This document shows, in pieces, positions 1-10,956 of a stretch of 64,000 nt of DNA. A program made the position numbers and the translations under genes. Each line of letters starts with the position of its first letter. Positions within the stretch are counted from its first letter, which is position 1. Location of the stretch: assembly GCF_027409185.1 (NCBI RefSeq), contig NC_084463.1, positions 67,379,852-67,443,851 on the forward strand, given 5' to 3'. The notes beneath the pieces are model-generated. The model searched no databases. It saw only the letters and a list, made by a program, of their open reading frames with translations, and was not told the origin of the DNA. Origin of the DNA: Cynocephalus volans. Taxonomy: Eukaryota; Chordata; Mammalia; Dermoptera; Cynocephalidae.

Positions 1-236
1 AAAACTAATAATTGTGTTTAGCAAAGTGATAGGATATAAATCAATACTAAAAAATCAATTGTATTTCTGTATACTAGCAATGAACAATTAGCAACTTAAA
101 TTTAAAAATTTATATGGAAAACCAAAGACAAAACAATTTTGAAAATGAATAAAGTTGGAGGAATCACAATGTTAAGACTTACTATAAAGCCACAGTAGTC
201 AAGATAGCATAGTATTTGTGAAGGAAAAGATGTATA

Positions 237-1040
237 CAGTAGTCCCCTCTTATCCACAGGGACGCCTGAAACCAAAGGGATGCCTTATACCTCCAATGGA
301 TGCCTGAAACCACAGATAATGCCAAACCCTATCTATACACTGTGTTTTTTTCCTGTATATACATACCTATGATAAAGTTTTATAGGCTCAATGCTTTCTG
401 GCACAACAAGTTGCCATCGCTCGGAACACATATTCTGTTCATGTCTTCTACCCACAAATTTAATACCTTTTCCATCTTAACTAATTACTTATCATGCACT
501 GTGACTGTAACTTTTGCAGTTTGAGATGCAAACTAGCACACATTTCTTTTTCCTTCTTCACAATTTTATGGATGGAAGATTCATTCTTACTGTACATCTT
601 AGCAACCTCAGCATACGATTTTTTTTCTTAAGTTGAGAACTTTCACCTTTCCACTTAAAGGAAGCATTTTATCACTTCTCTTTGGCATATCCAAATCGCC
701 AGCATCATACTCTTGCACTTTGACATTATTAAGTCAAATAAGGGTTACTTGAACACAAGCACTGCGATACTGCAACAGTTGATGTGGTAACCAAGGTGGC
801 TGCTAAATGCTAACGGGCAGGAGGCATCTACAGCGTGGAGATGCTGGACAAAGAGATGATGCACATCCTAGGAGGGGGGAGGAGGAGGGCATAAGATCTT
901 ATCATGCTACTCAGAATAGCACGCAATTTAAAATTTGTGAATTGTTTATTTCTGGAATTTTTGATTTAATATCTTTGGGCCATGGTTGACTACAAGTAAC
1001 TGAAATTTCAAAGAGCAAAACCATGGATAAGAGAGAACTG
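237..1040 (+). mobile_element. Tigger/pogo-type DNA transposon (MER44/Tigger7-like)
   Basis: The element begins with 'cagtagtcccctcttatcc' and ends with a degraded inverted copy ('ggataagagagaactg'). A TA dinucleotide flanks both ends (235-236 and 1041-1042), as expected for pogo-like elements. At about 804 bp it is non-autonomous, and no transposase frame survives. It interrupts a LINE-1, whose homology resumes directly after the second TA. The subfamily name is from memory. Confidence 0.8.
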
Positions 1041-1587
1041 TAGATCAGTGAAACAGAACAAAGTCTAGAAATAGATCCAAAAAATGTAGTAAATTTTTTA
1101 CAGAGGTGCAAAGGCAATTCAATGAAGGACAGTCTTTTCAACAAATGGTGTTGGGATAACTGGGCATCCACTTGCAGAAATGAAACAAACCTCAATCTAA
1201 ACCTCACACTTTACATAAAAATTATTTTAAAATGGATCAATGTGAGACATAAAATAATAAAATTTTAAAAAGAAATCATAAGAGAAAGTCTTTGCAATAT
1301 GGGCTTGGGTGGATTGTTATTAGAAGGCTACCAAAAGCATGACTGATAAAAGAAAAAAATTTGATATATTGGATTTCATCAAAATGAAAAATTTTTCCTC
1401 TGCAAAGACACTGTAAGAGAATTAAAAGACAATTTACAGATGGGAAGAAAATATTTGCAAAACCCACATTCAGCAAAAGACTTGTATCCAGAACGTATAA
1501 AGAATTCTCAAAATTCAACAGTAAAAAATAAACAAGCTAATTAAAAAATGGGCAAAAGATGTGAACAGACACTTCAAAGAGAATATA

Positions 1588-1647
1588 TGGAAGGTAAATA
1601 AACACATGAAGAAATGTTGGAAGGTAAATAAACACATGAAGAAATGT
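1588..1647. repeat. Perfect 2 x 30-bp tandem duplication
   Basis: Positions 1588-1617 and 1618-1647 are identical 30-bp units starting 'tggaaggtaaata'. They lie in an otherwise strongly diverged LINE-1 copy, so the duplication is much younger than the element. Confidence 0.95.
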
Positions 1648-1770
1648 TTACCATCGTTGTTTATTAGGGAAACTCAAATTGAAACATGACGAAATACCCC
1701 TACAAACCTATTAAAATGGCTGAGATTAAAATGTTGAAAATACCAAATACTGTCATGATTGAAGAACTAT

Positions 1771-2134
1771 TGTGCTATGTTATGAATATATGTGTCCCCC
1801 CCACCCCTAAATTCATGTGTTGAAACCTAACCCTCAAGATGATGGAATTAAGAGGAGGGACCTTTGGGAGGTGATAAGGTCAAGAGGGCCCCATCCCTAT
1901 GAACAGTTTTAGTGACCTTACAAAAGAAGCTTGAGAAGGGGGTCTTTTCACCCCTTTCACCATATGCAGATACATTCAAGTCTCAGTCTATGAGGAATGG
2001 ACCCTTAGCAGACACCAAATGTGCCAGCACCTTGATCTTGGACTTCCCAACACCAGAACTGTGAGCAATAAATTTCTATTGTTTATGAATTACCCTCTCC
2101 AAGCTATTTTGTTATAGCAGCCTGAACGTTTAAG
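1771..2134 (+). mobile_element. ERVL-MaLR solo LTR (MST/MLT1-like)
   Basis: The stretch has the typical MaLR LTR order: an opening with 'tatgtgtcccccc', the block 'gggacctttgggaggtgat', 'accttgatcttggacttcc', the polyadenylation-type 'gagcaataaatttct', and the closing 'gttatagcagcctgaacg'. No internal retroviral sequence follows, so it is a solo LTR. It splits the surrounding LINE-1. The exact ends and the 5-bp duplication could not be fixed. Confidence 0.8.
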
Positions 2135-2582
2135 GCAGAAATTGGAACTCTCTCACACATTGCTGGTAGAAATGCAAAATGGTACGGCCATTGGGAAAAA
2201 CAGTTAGGCAGTTTCTTGTAAATTCAAGAATATGACCCAGATATTCCACTCCTAATAAAAACTTAAGTTCATGAAAAACCTGTACATGGATGTTTATAGC
2301 AGCTCTATTCAATATCTCCCAAACTTGGAGACAATACAAATGTCCCTCAGCAGGTGAATGGTTAAACAAACTGCAGTACATCTATATAATAGAATACTAC
2401 TTAGCTATATAAAGGAATAGATTATTGATGCGTACAACAACTTGCATGACTGTCAAAGGAATTTTGCTGAGTTAAAGAAGCCAGTCTCAAAAAAGATTGT
2501 GTACTCTGTGCTCCCATTTATATAACATTCTTTAAAAGATAAAACTATAGTGATGGGGAATAGAACAGTGGTTTGGTGTAAA

Positions 2583-2958
2583 CTGCCCTCTCTTCCATCC
2601 CCCTTCCTCCTTCAACTACTGTTAAATGGATTGTTTTGAAGTTGAAACCAAGACAAACTTGGTATTAACATAAAAAATCACAACCTTTTGTTGGGGGTGA
2701 GAGATTTGGTCATTGCAGCCCCCAATTTCCTCTTTCATCACTTGAAAGCCTAACACAATGGAACAAGGAAGCTGGCTCCTGTGGTATGCCAAGTTCATAT
2801 GTGAAGTACAGACTTTTGAATAGGGCCATTGGCAACATCAATAAGACAGCATTCCTGAGAAGGAGAGGAAGGCAAGCCTATGGCTCTCAAATATCACAGC
2901 CTGTGCAGTAGCTAACTGCAGAAAAACAGACCGGAATGAAGGTGAAGGAAGAATTCAC
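2583..2958. other. EXPH5 intron, no recognised element
   Basis: This unassigned intronic DNA lies between the LINE-1 end and the GT repeat. No open frame, splice-bounded exon or familiar repeat could be supported. Confidence 0.5.
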
Positions 2959-2959
<1 letters not shown>

Positions 2960-3014
<55 letters not shown>

Positions 3015-3066
3015 CAATACCTCAGCGTGTGTGTGTGTGTGTGTGTGAGACAATACCTCAGCGTGT

Positions 3067-3103
<37 letters not shown>

Positions 3104-3120
3104 AAAGACAATACCTCAGC
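2960..3120. repeat. Compound (GT)n VNTR with a spacer unit
   Basis: Three GT tracts are each followed by the same spacer, 'agacaatacctcagc', at 3012-3026, 3048-3062 and 3106-3120. The array is therefore a minisatellite whose unit is (GT)n plus a spacer of about 16-20 bp, not a simple dinucleotide run. Cys-Val and Thr-His open frames here are artefacts. Confidence 0.9.
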
Positions 3121-3140
3121 AGGCTCTTAGCCACCTGCTT

Positions 3141-3314
3141 CTCAGTTTTAGGACCCAAGTGTGCCAACAAGGAAGGAAAACATTTTCTTACTAACTTTAA
3201 CCTGACTTCCCTTTGACCTTCATGTGGTTCTCAGTTTTAAGACCATCTGTGTCAATGAGGAAGGAAAGTATTTTCTGACTAACCTTAATCTGACCTTTTG
3301 TCCTTCATGTGGTT
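3141..3314. repeat. Diverged ~87-bp tandem duplication
   Basis: 3141-3229 and 3230-3314 both begin 'ctcagtttta', contain 'aaggaaggaaa' or 'gaggaaggaaag', and end 'ccttcatgtggtt'. They differ by scattered substitutions and small gaps, so this is an old local duplication next to the VNTR. Confidence 0.85.
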
Positions 3315-3402
3315 TTGGCCTCCTTTTGTCTTTCATAGATCTTTCCTTCCCTTACTTTGTATTCTCTACAAACCAATAAGTTAAGTTCCATTTAACTAGG
3401 TT

Positions 3403-3504
3403 TTGTGAGGTTTTTTTTGGGCGGCCAGTGTGTACAGGGATCCAAACCCTTGTCCTTGGTGTCATGACACCACGCTCTAACCAACTGAGCTAACTGGCCA
3501 GCCC
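3403..3504 (-). mobile_element. CYN-type tRNA-Ile SINE, monomer
   Basis: On the minus strand the copy reads 'ggccagttagctcagttgg' (A-box region), then a B-box-like 'gggtttggatcc', then an A-rich tail. A 15-bp target-site duplication, 'ccatttaactaggtt', lies at 3388-3402 and 3505-3519. This proves LINE-1-mediated insertion rather than a tRNA gene. Confidence 0.9.
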
Positions 3505-3519
3505 CCATTTAACTAGGTT

Positions 3520-4092
3520 GAGTACCTACTAAGTGTGTGAGGCTCTCCATTCCTGAGATAATCCTTGACCACAAGGAGCCAAGGTTGATATACAACCTAC
3601 CATGTACCAACTTACCCATGTATTATTACATTAACATAAAAAAAAGGATAAGGGCAAAAAAAAAATTTAGACTTAAAAAAAAAAGAAATTATTTAATAAT
3701 TTAAAATTATTTATGAAAGTAAAAAATAAACATTCTGCATTTCTTTATTATCAAAAGAAACAGTCAGTGTTACTTTTTTTTAGTAACATACTCATATGGT
3801 AAGTGTAAGAAATAAAATAGTAGTAAAAGGGTTAAAGTCCCTTTAAATATCATTCCCAAGAGATAAGCATTTTAACAGTCTGGAGTATATCCTTACAAAA
3901 TACATATATGCATTTTTTAACATAAATGGTTGCCAGAAATTTTTTCTACGTAGACAGATACCACTAGTTGTCCCCCCTTATCCGTTATGCCATTTTCCTT
4001 AGTGGTAACATACCCAACATTTAGTTGGGCACGTGACGACCTAAAATTGTGTGTTCTCTATTTTCATGGTCAGTGGAAATAGCAAGAGTTTT
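3520..4092. other. AT-rich EXPH5 intron
   Basis: A-runs and AT-rich sequence occur here with no clear coding or repeat homology. Confidence 0.4.
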
Positions 4093-4102
4093 AAAGTGAA
4101 AA

Positions 4103-4363
4103 AATATCCAGGTCAGGCACAGAAAGAGAAATACCACATGTTCTCACTTATTTGTGGGAGCTAAAAATAAATAAACAAACGGGGGGGGGCAGGGAAAAAG
4201 AAACAACAATCACAATTCCTTGAACTTGTTAAGACAAGTGAACAGATACGATGTTGATGGGTGGGGGTGGGAAGAGGGAGGAGGAGGGAGGAATCAGTAA
4301 AGAGACACAAAAATCAACTACATTGTATATTGATAAAATTTAAAAAATAAATAAATAAAAAGT
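4103..4363 (+). mobile_element. 5'-truncated LINE-1, 3' UTR only
   Basis: The copy carries the same 3' end as the LINE-1 at 13727-15799: 'gtcaggcacagaaagagaa', 'ctcacttatttgtgggagc', a G-run, a purine-rich block and an A-rich tail. A direct repeat 'aaagtgaaaa' flanks it near 4093 and 4364. It is a recent lineage-type L1 truncated to about 260 bp. Confidence 0.85.
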
Positions 4364-4419
4364 AAAGTGAAAAAGTCCCAGTCCTGATTGTTACAAACTA
4401 GACAGGCCATGACAGTTCA

Positions 4420-4670
4420 ACTTTTTTGTACTGTAGAAGGCAGCACTGCACGGTGATTACATGCAGATGGAGCTCCCAAATCCCACACTTCCTAGCAATA
4501 TTACCTCAAGCAAGTTACTTATCCTTTAAGCTTCTTCTGTAAAATGGAAATAAAAATATCCTCTGATTCATCAGGTTGTTGTGAGAATTCAATGAGATAA
4601 TACATACGATGAGTTTAGCATAGAACAAGTGCAACAAATGTTAGCTATTATTATAGTCACTATTATTATT
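4420..4670 (+). mobile_element. MIR SINE
   Basis: The core-SINE order is visible: 'caagttacttatcctttaagc', 'tctgtaaaatggaaataa', 'ggttgttgtgagaattcaa' and a 3' end near 'gcaacaaatgttagctattatt'. This is a mammal-wide ancient repeat. Confidence 0.8.
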
Positions 4671-4741
4671 TTGAAAAAGATGAAAATACCTGCATTACAA
4701 TGTTTAAGATGAGGATAAAAACAAAAAGATATGAAAGACTT

Positions 4742-4808
4742 TAAGAGCACGACCTTGTAATACCAAGGTCCAGCACCAGCCAGCCACCACAGGAAAAAAA
4801 AAAAAAAG
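4742..4808 (+). mobile_element. CYN-type SINE fragment
   Basis: The short piece 'cgaccttgtaataccaaggtc' leads to 'ccagccagcc' and a poly-A run. It matches the 3' part of the tRNA-Ile-derived monomer. The A-box half is missing. Confidence 0.65.
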
Positions 4809-5204
4809 CTACAAGAGTTATAATGTCAAAAAGCCTAATGAGGACACTACTCCCTGACCTTGGGATATGGAACGATATTATTGTGGTTGTTCTATGTGTA
4901 TTACCCATGGAGAGCAATCCACAGGAGTAAATAGACAGGAGAATATATCTGAGACAAAGTTCTCCCCTCTGTTTAAAGGAAGTAACTAAATTGGATGTTG
5001 TTGGAAAGAGCAGACACCTCAGAGATCCATGAAGTTAATCAGATACTACCTTGTTATATATCAGAATACTCAAGCCTATTGGGCATGCCTGTGACTTCTA
5101 GGCATTGCTCTCATGGTCCCTTTTCCAGGCCACATAATAGGGCTGCTTAAGGGTGAGCTCTATTTATGTGAACGCTTCATCTTATAGGTTCTACCACCAA
5201 TAAA

Positions 5205-5292
5205 AAACTTGCATAGACTTTAGCTGTTGGGGCAGAATCTGTGTTTTATTCTCTTTGTAGTGTTTGGCACATAGTAGATGCCCAATAAATAG
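5205..5292 (+). mobile_element. LINE-2 3' end fragment
   Basis: The block 'gtgtttggcacatagtagatg' followed by 'cccaataaat' is the common 3' terminus of L2-type repeats. Confidence 0.55.
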
Positions 5293-5443
5293 GCATCCAA
5301 TGTCTCTTGAAACTCTCTTAGCCAGAGGCAGATTTCACAGGCTGGGAGAGGAGAGAGCAGGCAGACAGCCTGGGAGAGACAGGATGTGTCTGGCTTTTAA
5401 TCTCTGCAGGATGCTGCAGCTTCCACCAGCTATGCTTCGCAAC

Positions 5444-5821
5444 TGTGATGTGTTAAATTAAGTGTGAGCTAAAGGTTTCTTCAGACATAGTGAACTGGAA
5501 CCTAACTTGAGGTATAGACAGACTGTAACCTACTTTTGGAACCAGTAGCCAAGTCTTAGCCAATCACCGGCAGCCAACTATTGGACCTGCGTTCAAATAA
5601 GGCAAACACCCAGTTATAACCAATCCAGCTGTTTCTGTACCTCACTTCCATTTCCTGTACGTCACTTTTCCTTTTTCTGTTTATAAATCTTAGCCTACCA
5701 TGCGGCAGCCTCAGAGTCACTCTGAACCTATTCTGGTTCTGAAGGCTACCCAATTTGCGAATCTTTCTTTGCTCAATTAAACTCTGTTAAATCAAATTTG
5801 TTTAAAGTTTCTCTTTTACCA
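5444..5821 (+). mobile_element. ERV1-like solo LTR
   Basis: The stretch has an LTR layout. It shows repeated 'agccaatc'/'aaccaatcc' CCAAT-type boxes, a TATA-like 'tttataaatc' near 5680, a polyadenylation-type 'caattaaactctgttaa' near 5774, and a close at 'ttttacca'. It resembles class-I mammalian LTRs from memory. Terminal duplications were not found, so the boundaries are approximate. Confidence 0.6.
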
Positions 5822-6239
5822 GATACATACAGTCCCCTTCAGGACTGTGCCACAGCTCAAGGACACTACTGCAAATCAATCAGAAACAACTAAATTCTGG
5901 AAAACCTTCCTAGGCTGCAATCTTGCTATTGAGCAAAGATGGTCTAAATCTAGACATGCCATTTTTCAACTTGATTGCAGCAGTTTTGTAACATCTTATA
6001 CTTTATAAGTTTTCTGCAATAGGAAAAATAAACATTTCTGATGTATATATATATATATATATCTTTCATGAGCTGATGAGGTGATATAACCTTTTGGTAC
6101 TCTCCATTTCAGAGTTCCATTCATGAGACCTGGTGATGGAGGTGGAGGTAGTTGTGGTTTTCGAACCATGACTATATATACATATATGCATATGCACCCA
6201 CACAGCACACACACACACACACACATACATATATACATA

Positions 6240-6322
6240 TGAGGATACTTCAAAAAGTTCAGGGAAAGATTCGTATTATCTTTCAGTTGTATTTTCCACA
6301 AACTTTTTGAAGTGCCATTGCA
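6240..6322. mobile_element. Palindromic mariner-like MITE, copy 1
   Basis: This 83-bp near-palindrome begins 'tgaggatacttcaaaaagtt' and ends 'aactttttgaagtgccattg'. TA flanks it at 6238-6239 and 6323-6324. Three further copies occur in the window. The inverted repeats resemble those of an irritans-type mariner (Hsmar2-like), from memory. Confidence 0.75.
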
Positions 6323-6329
6323 TACACAA

Positions 6330-6745
6330 AAAGAATACAAGCTTTGGAGCCAGATAAATTTGGGTTCAAATTCTAGCTCTTCCATTTATGAGCTGTGTGA
6401 CCTAGGGCAAGTTCCTTACCCTTGCTAAATTTTAGTTTCCCTTCTGTAAAAAGCCATTAATAATATTCATTCCAAGGAACAGTTATAAGGATTATTCAGT
6501 GCTGATGGGTAAAATAGTTCTGAGATAGACTTGGATTTGAATTCTGGTTCTACTGCTTAACTTGGACAAGGCACCCAACCTTTGTAAGTTTTTCCTTCTC
6601 TGTGAAATGGAAATTAAAGTATGCACCTAATGAGGTTATTGGGAAGAATAATTAAATCTGTATAACATGTTTAGTACAGTGCCTAGTATACAGTAAGGGC
6701 CCAATAAATGTTAATGGTTATTATTATCATAATAATTACTACTAT
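6330..6745 (+). mobile_element. Two MIR SINEs in tandem
   Basis: The first copy (about 6330-6500) has 'ctttggagccagataaattt', 'gctgtgtgacctagggcaag' and 'tttcccttctgtaaaaa'. The second (about 6504-6745) repeats the same order with 'tctgtgaaatggaaattaa' and 'gtgcctagtatacagtaa'. Both run in the plus orientation. Confidence 0.8.
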
Positions 6746-6959
6746 TATATTAAAAAGCAGTACTTTATAAATGTTGGTGTGGTTATCTTCTCCACCTCAA
6801 TTTCCTATTAATAAGAAATATCCAAGAATTGGACAACTGAGTTAAGAGTAAGGTATATCTGTATAGGGATTGCCATATTGCTCACCAAAAGACTCACAAT
6901 GTCACTTACAATATGCAGAATCTTTCTGCTTCTCTCTCTCTTTACAAATAGATTTTTCT

Positions 6960-7195
6960 ATCATTTTTAAAGGGGCAACATGATATTTCAAGGTTATTTC
7001 AATTTTTTTTAATTACTGTGAGGAAAAGCATTTTCCTATCTGTTTTGTTTACTGTTTGGATATTTTCTGGTGTGAATGGTTTATTTCTATCTTTTGCATA
7101 TTTATCAATTTGAATCTTGGTGTTTTTCTTAAAAATTTGAATAAACTTTTTATATATTAGAGACATTAACTATTACATTTAATATAAATACTTTC
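6960..7195 (-). mobile_element. LINE-1 fragment, antisense
   Basis: AT-rich text with 'tcttttgcatatttatcaat' and 'ctttttatatattagagaca' matches the reverse complement of the LINE-1 ORF2 region that encodes the C-terminal part. The copy is strongly diverged. Confidence 0.5.
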
Positions 7196-7199
7196 CCTA

Positions 7200-8860
7200 T
7201 AAGCTGGAGCCAGAGAGGTCCAGTGCAGATGAGGAGAGACAGGCAAAAGCTCTGTGTGTTCAGCAGCATTTCTATGGGTGGGGCTGCTGTCTCCTACACG
7301 GTGAACTCAACTACTCGCACGACTTTAACATCCATCTCTGAATATCTCTGGCTCTAACTATAGGATATTTCTTCTTAGTTGTACTGTAGACACCTCAAGC
7401 CTATCACAGTTATAACTGAACTCATCAGTTGTCCTCCAACCAGATAACTTTCCAAACTTCCCCATTTGGTCCCTTTTCTTCCTAGTCAAGAGATCCTGAG
7501 GCTGTTTCTCAATATAGTAAAAAGTCTGCCCAGAGTCTCTCAGACAGGCCTGTTGAACTGTCTGTGAAATTATATCCTTGAATATAATAAGTCATGTATC
7601 CTGATCTTTGATTCGGAAAATATGATGATCATACATATCAAGAAAATCAGCAGAAGAGGCAGCCAGGTTGACACGTTATCTCAGGCCCTTTCTGCATGTC
7701 AGTATCTGCTACTAAAACCATGTGAGCCTAAGGAAGGTAAGCAAAACAATCCCATGGAGACTGCTATCCAGACATGAGTGTTTGAGAGTGGAAGCCAGGA
7801 ATTATCCGGGGGAAAAGCCTAGAAATTATTGCGTTGAATATTTGGTCCAAGCATCTACTTTCCTTAAATTATTTTTATATTTTAATGGTGACATTTTCCG
7901 AATTGAGTAGTTAAATATTATTAGTAGTTTGTTACAGTATTGATTTTGTCTTAGCACCGTGGCTTTTTCTGTTGATGTTTCAGTTAGGATGTGAGGGACA
8001 TGAAATCAGATGTTTTTTAGTCTTCTAACACCTAGCCCATTGGCCTTTGCCACCTATGTATAGATCTAGTTCCCTCTAAAGTCAACTGAAGTGGGTACCA
8101 TGAACTGCTATAGAGGAAACACAAGGCAATCATCAGGTCAAATATAAAAAGTCAAAATTCTCTTGAGTGAAAATTAAAATAAATTATATCTCTATTTTTA
8201 AGAGTATAGTTCATGAGAAATCAATTTGATAACCTAAATGGGAGCTTCCCTTCCTCTTGTTTCCTAATTCTCCCCTCAATTTCCCCAAATACACAATGTA
8301 TCACTTAGAAAGCCCTATGCTCTTCAGAGACAAGAAATATTTCCAGTAATGTATACTGAGAGCAACCAGTTTCTTAGCGCCTTTGGAACATGTGTTGAAG
8401 CCAAACTCCACGCAGTTCTAAAGTTCTCCTTCCCAAAGTTGGGTGTGCCTGGGTGGTGCATGTGCATATGTGTGGGTCCATGTACGTGGGTGTGCGTGGG
8501 TTTGGACATCCTGCTCTCAGGAGAGCACACCTTTTACACTGTTTGGAGGAATGATAGTTTATTTTTCTAAAAGCCGAGTGTGTGAAATCCACACCCTCAA
8601 ACTTCGACAATCATCTAGAGAAGTTTTTGGATGGGTCTATTCCAACATTGGGGAGAGAGTGCCTTTAATTCATCCCAGGACTTATCCCACCTTCCCCAGC
8701 AGGAAACTGGTTAATTTACATCCCACGTAATTTTCAGGATTCCATTCTCTGTTAACTACTCTCTCACTGGCAACACTGTATAGTAAGGACAAGGGTGAAA
8801 TTCCGTAGACACTTCCTCCCCAAAGCACCACACACAAGGAGACCCACCCATTCCAGCCAA
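7200..8860. other. EXPH5 intron 1, mostly unique
   Basis: No clear repeat or exon is recognised in this stretch, apart from a short GT/GTG-rich patch at 8440-8510. Overlapping open frames on both strands there reflect the low-complexity patch. Confidence 0.5.
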
Positions 8861-8861
8861 G

Positions 8862-9565
8862 CCCGCGCGTCCACGTGCCATTAACTCACACAAGCCTATG
8901 TGTGGCAAATTCCTCAAGCTCCCGCCCGAGAGATGGGGACGTGTCGCTGCCCGGGAGGTGCCAGCTCTCCCGGGCCTCTCTGACTGGTAGCGTGGGGTGG
9001 ACAGAAGTGTCTTTGGGGCCTCGGGAAAAGGCGTTAGGAGAGGGTAGACGATCTAGAGGACCGGTGTGCGCACGTGGATGCGCGCGGACCGCAGAGGAGC
9101 AGCGGCAGGACTTGGAGCCACGCAGCGCCCCCGCCCCATTCCCCTGCCGGAAATGGCCCTCGGCCCCCAACGGCGGAGGACACACCTGAGCAGAGCGCGG
9201 CGTCGCCACACACCTGGACACCACGCAGCCGAGCGCGGCCCACGTGTCCCGGACGGGGCTGGACAGTCGCTCGGGACCCGCTCGCAGAGAAAGGCACCGA
9301 AGAACTCGCCACTACCCTGCGAGACCCCAGACTCGCAGCCATACCCGCCCGGGATGCAGTCGGTGTCTGGAGAGAGCACCCACCAGGAGTCCCAAAGTGC
9401 TTTAGGGAGGAACTCAGTGCACTTTTCCTCTTCCCGACCCGCAGCATCCGCTGGAACGCGCGTCCCCGGCGTCCCGGAGCCCCCGGGGCAGGGGTCCCGC
9501 GACAGCCCCGCGCCTCCCAGCGCACGCCCCGCTCTGGGGAGCTGCAGACCCCGGCCCAGGGAAAG
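8862..9565. promoter_or_regulatory. CpG island at the EXPH5 5' end
   Basis: This stretch is dense in CG dinucleotides and GC-rich, unlike its AT-rich surroundings. It lies directly downstream, in the transcriptional sense, of EXPH5 exon 1 and so inside intron 1. Long overlapping open frames on both strands here come from GC content. CpG islands of this kind usually mark germline-unmethylated promoters, so this is the likely EXPH5 promoter-proximal region. Confidence 0.8.
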
Positions 9566-9586
9566 GGAAAGGAATTTGCTCTGTAC

Positions 9587-9705
9587 CTGATCCTGTCCTT
9601 CTCTGCCCTCTGTAGTTCCTCATTTCTTTCCAGCACCTGAAGGATCTTCCTGCCTTCTTCGTCACTTAAGAAACCGAAATCAAACCTCTGAGGAACTTTC
9701 GTCAT
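9587..9705 (-). CDS. EXPH5: EXPH5 (exophilin-5/Slac2-b) first coding exon
   Basis: Exophilin-5 is a Rab27 effector that links Rab27-bearing vesicles to membrane traffic and exocytosis; in people its loss causes skin fragility. The exon starts at an ATG whose complement is 9703-9705. It encodes 39 residues plus two bases and ends at a consensus donor ('atcag|gtacag' on the minus strand). The peptide opens MTKVPQRFDF and continues with an acidic/leucine heptad helix including ILQVLERNEEL and ending AEKDRI. This is the start of the Slp-homology (Rab27-binding) domain and is almost identical to the human N-terminus as remembered. The frame is intact. The remaining exons lie outside the window to the left, so 1-9586 is intron 1. 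The longer open frame running into the intron is not coding. Confidence 0.9.
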
Positions 9706-10771
9706 TTTCTCTACTGTGTGTGTTAAACTTGAGCTCCTTGGCGCCTCCTGTTACAATGGCATTTTTCAAGGTATAGAAGACTCGTTTCGGGAACTTGATC
9801 CCAAAGCCCATAAGTCCGCCCCTTTGAAAATCTCAAACAACAAACCTAGGGAACGTCCCACAAGTACAGGACTCGTTTTGACAACACCTTAATGCCATGT
9901 TTCTCTCAACCTGTCCAACCGAGATGCAAAATGAACAACTAAAAGTGGAGAGGGAACCAATCCCCTTCCAAGGGGGGCGGGCTCTTCCTCGTCCCCGCCC
10001 TTTCCCCCTCCCCCTCCCTCATCTGACTTCTAAGCAAACAAGCCTACATAATTCTGCATCTAATGAGGCCAAGGCTTAACTGCTGGCCCAACACTATTTG
10101 CTTTGGCTGTTGCTGTTTACTCTCAGAACTTGAACTTGAGTAGTAGAAGGAATGAAAAGGATAAAGACTCATGACTAATCTTCCCTTTCAATATTTAAGA
10201 GCCGGTAAGAAACAGAATGTGAGTAGGAGCTTTAGAACTGATGGAAGCCTTACCCTATTTAAAAGACCAGAAAAGGCTGAACTCATTACACAGGTAGCTG
10301 TGGATGGACCTGGCCGAAGGGCTGAAATGAGTATATCTTTGGAAATTTAGGAGAAGACAGCCCTGGGGCAAAGGATGGTAGAAAGCACCTGTCAGAAATT
10401 TTTTGTAAGATTTTATAATCTTAATAAGTTGTTTCAGAAAGTAATACACTTTCAAATACCTAATCCTCTGACTAAAGCAAAATGTAACAAATAGCTTTTC
10501 CTGGAAAGTCAACTATTCCACATTGTAATGAAGTATGGATAGAAATTTCCAAGAACATTCATATGTGCACATTTTAAAAATTATCAAGGCTTTTTTTCAG
10601 AAAACATGTTGTTTCTCTTGGTTTCATTTCCTACCCCGAAATAACTTTGCCAGATCAACTTTCCTGCCCCATAGCCTTAATTTGGTTATTCCTTATGTGG
10701 TTATGACGATTACTAACATTTAAAATGTACTGCCATATATATCATCTCTTTTCCTGGCAAATAAGCCTAAT
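9706..10771. promoter_or_regulatory. EXPH5 5' UTR and upstream flank
   Basis: This stretch lies upstream of the EXPH5 start codon on the minus strand. It contains a short GC/CT-rich patch (9955-10025) and is otherwise AT-rich. No TATA box in a convincing position was seen; the transcription start cannot be placed from sequence alone. Confidence 0.45.
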
Positions 10772-10782
10772 AAAGATTTTGT

Positions 10783-10956
10783 GGGCCGACCCCGTGGCTC
10801 ACTCGGGAGAGTGCGGCGCTGGGAGCGCAGCAGCGCTCGGGCAGCGCTCGGGCCGCGGGTTCCGATCCTATATAGGGATGGCAGGTGCACTCACTGGCTG
10901 AGCGCAGGAGGGTTGCGATCCCCTTACCGGTCACAAAAAAAAAAAAAAAAAAAAAA
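10783..10956 (+). mobile_element. CYN-type SINE dimer, GC-rich variant
   Basis: The left monomer reads 'gaccccgtggctcactcggg' and then 'gcgctgggagcgcag' where other copies have 'gtgctgataacacc'. A 'cagcgctcggg' unit is tandemly repeated. The B-box-like 'gggttccgatcc' follows, then a second tRNA-like unit ending 'ccccttaccggtcac' and a poly-A tail. The target-site duplication 'aaagattttgt' is at 10772-10782 and 10957-10967. Confidence 0.9.

Larger units (their letters stand above)
1..2582 (+). mobile_element. Old LINE-1 ORF2 3' part, split by two insertions
   Basis: Segments 1-236, 1043-1770 and about 2135-2582 line up in order with the 3' half of mammalian LINE-1 ORF2 and its end. Features seen are the block around 'gatcagtg-aacagaa', the 'ggtgttgggataactgg' block near 1147 and the 'gttcatgaaaaacctgtacatgg' block near 2270. 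Reading frames are broken throughout, so it is an old L1M-type copy. It is interrupted by a Tigger element (237-1040) and a MaLR LTR (about 1771-2134). The copy lies inside EXPH5 intron 1. Confidence 0.85.

Noticed and set aside
2955-3194. Cys-Val and Thr-His repeat frames
   Set aside because: Direct translation of a GT/CA microsatellite array.
9066-9640. Long plus-strand open frames (174 and 188 codons) in the EXPH5 CpG island
   Set aside because: They overlap each other and minus-strand frames in GC-rich DNA, show no family resemblance, and run into the conserved EXPH5 exon on the other strand.
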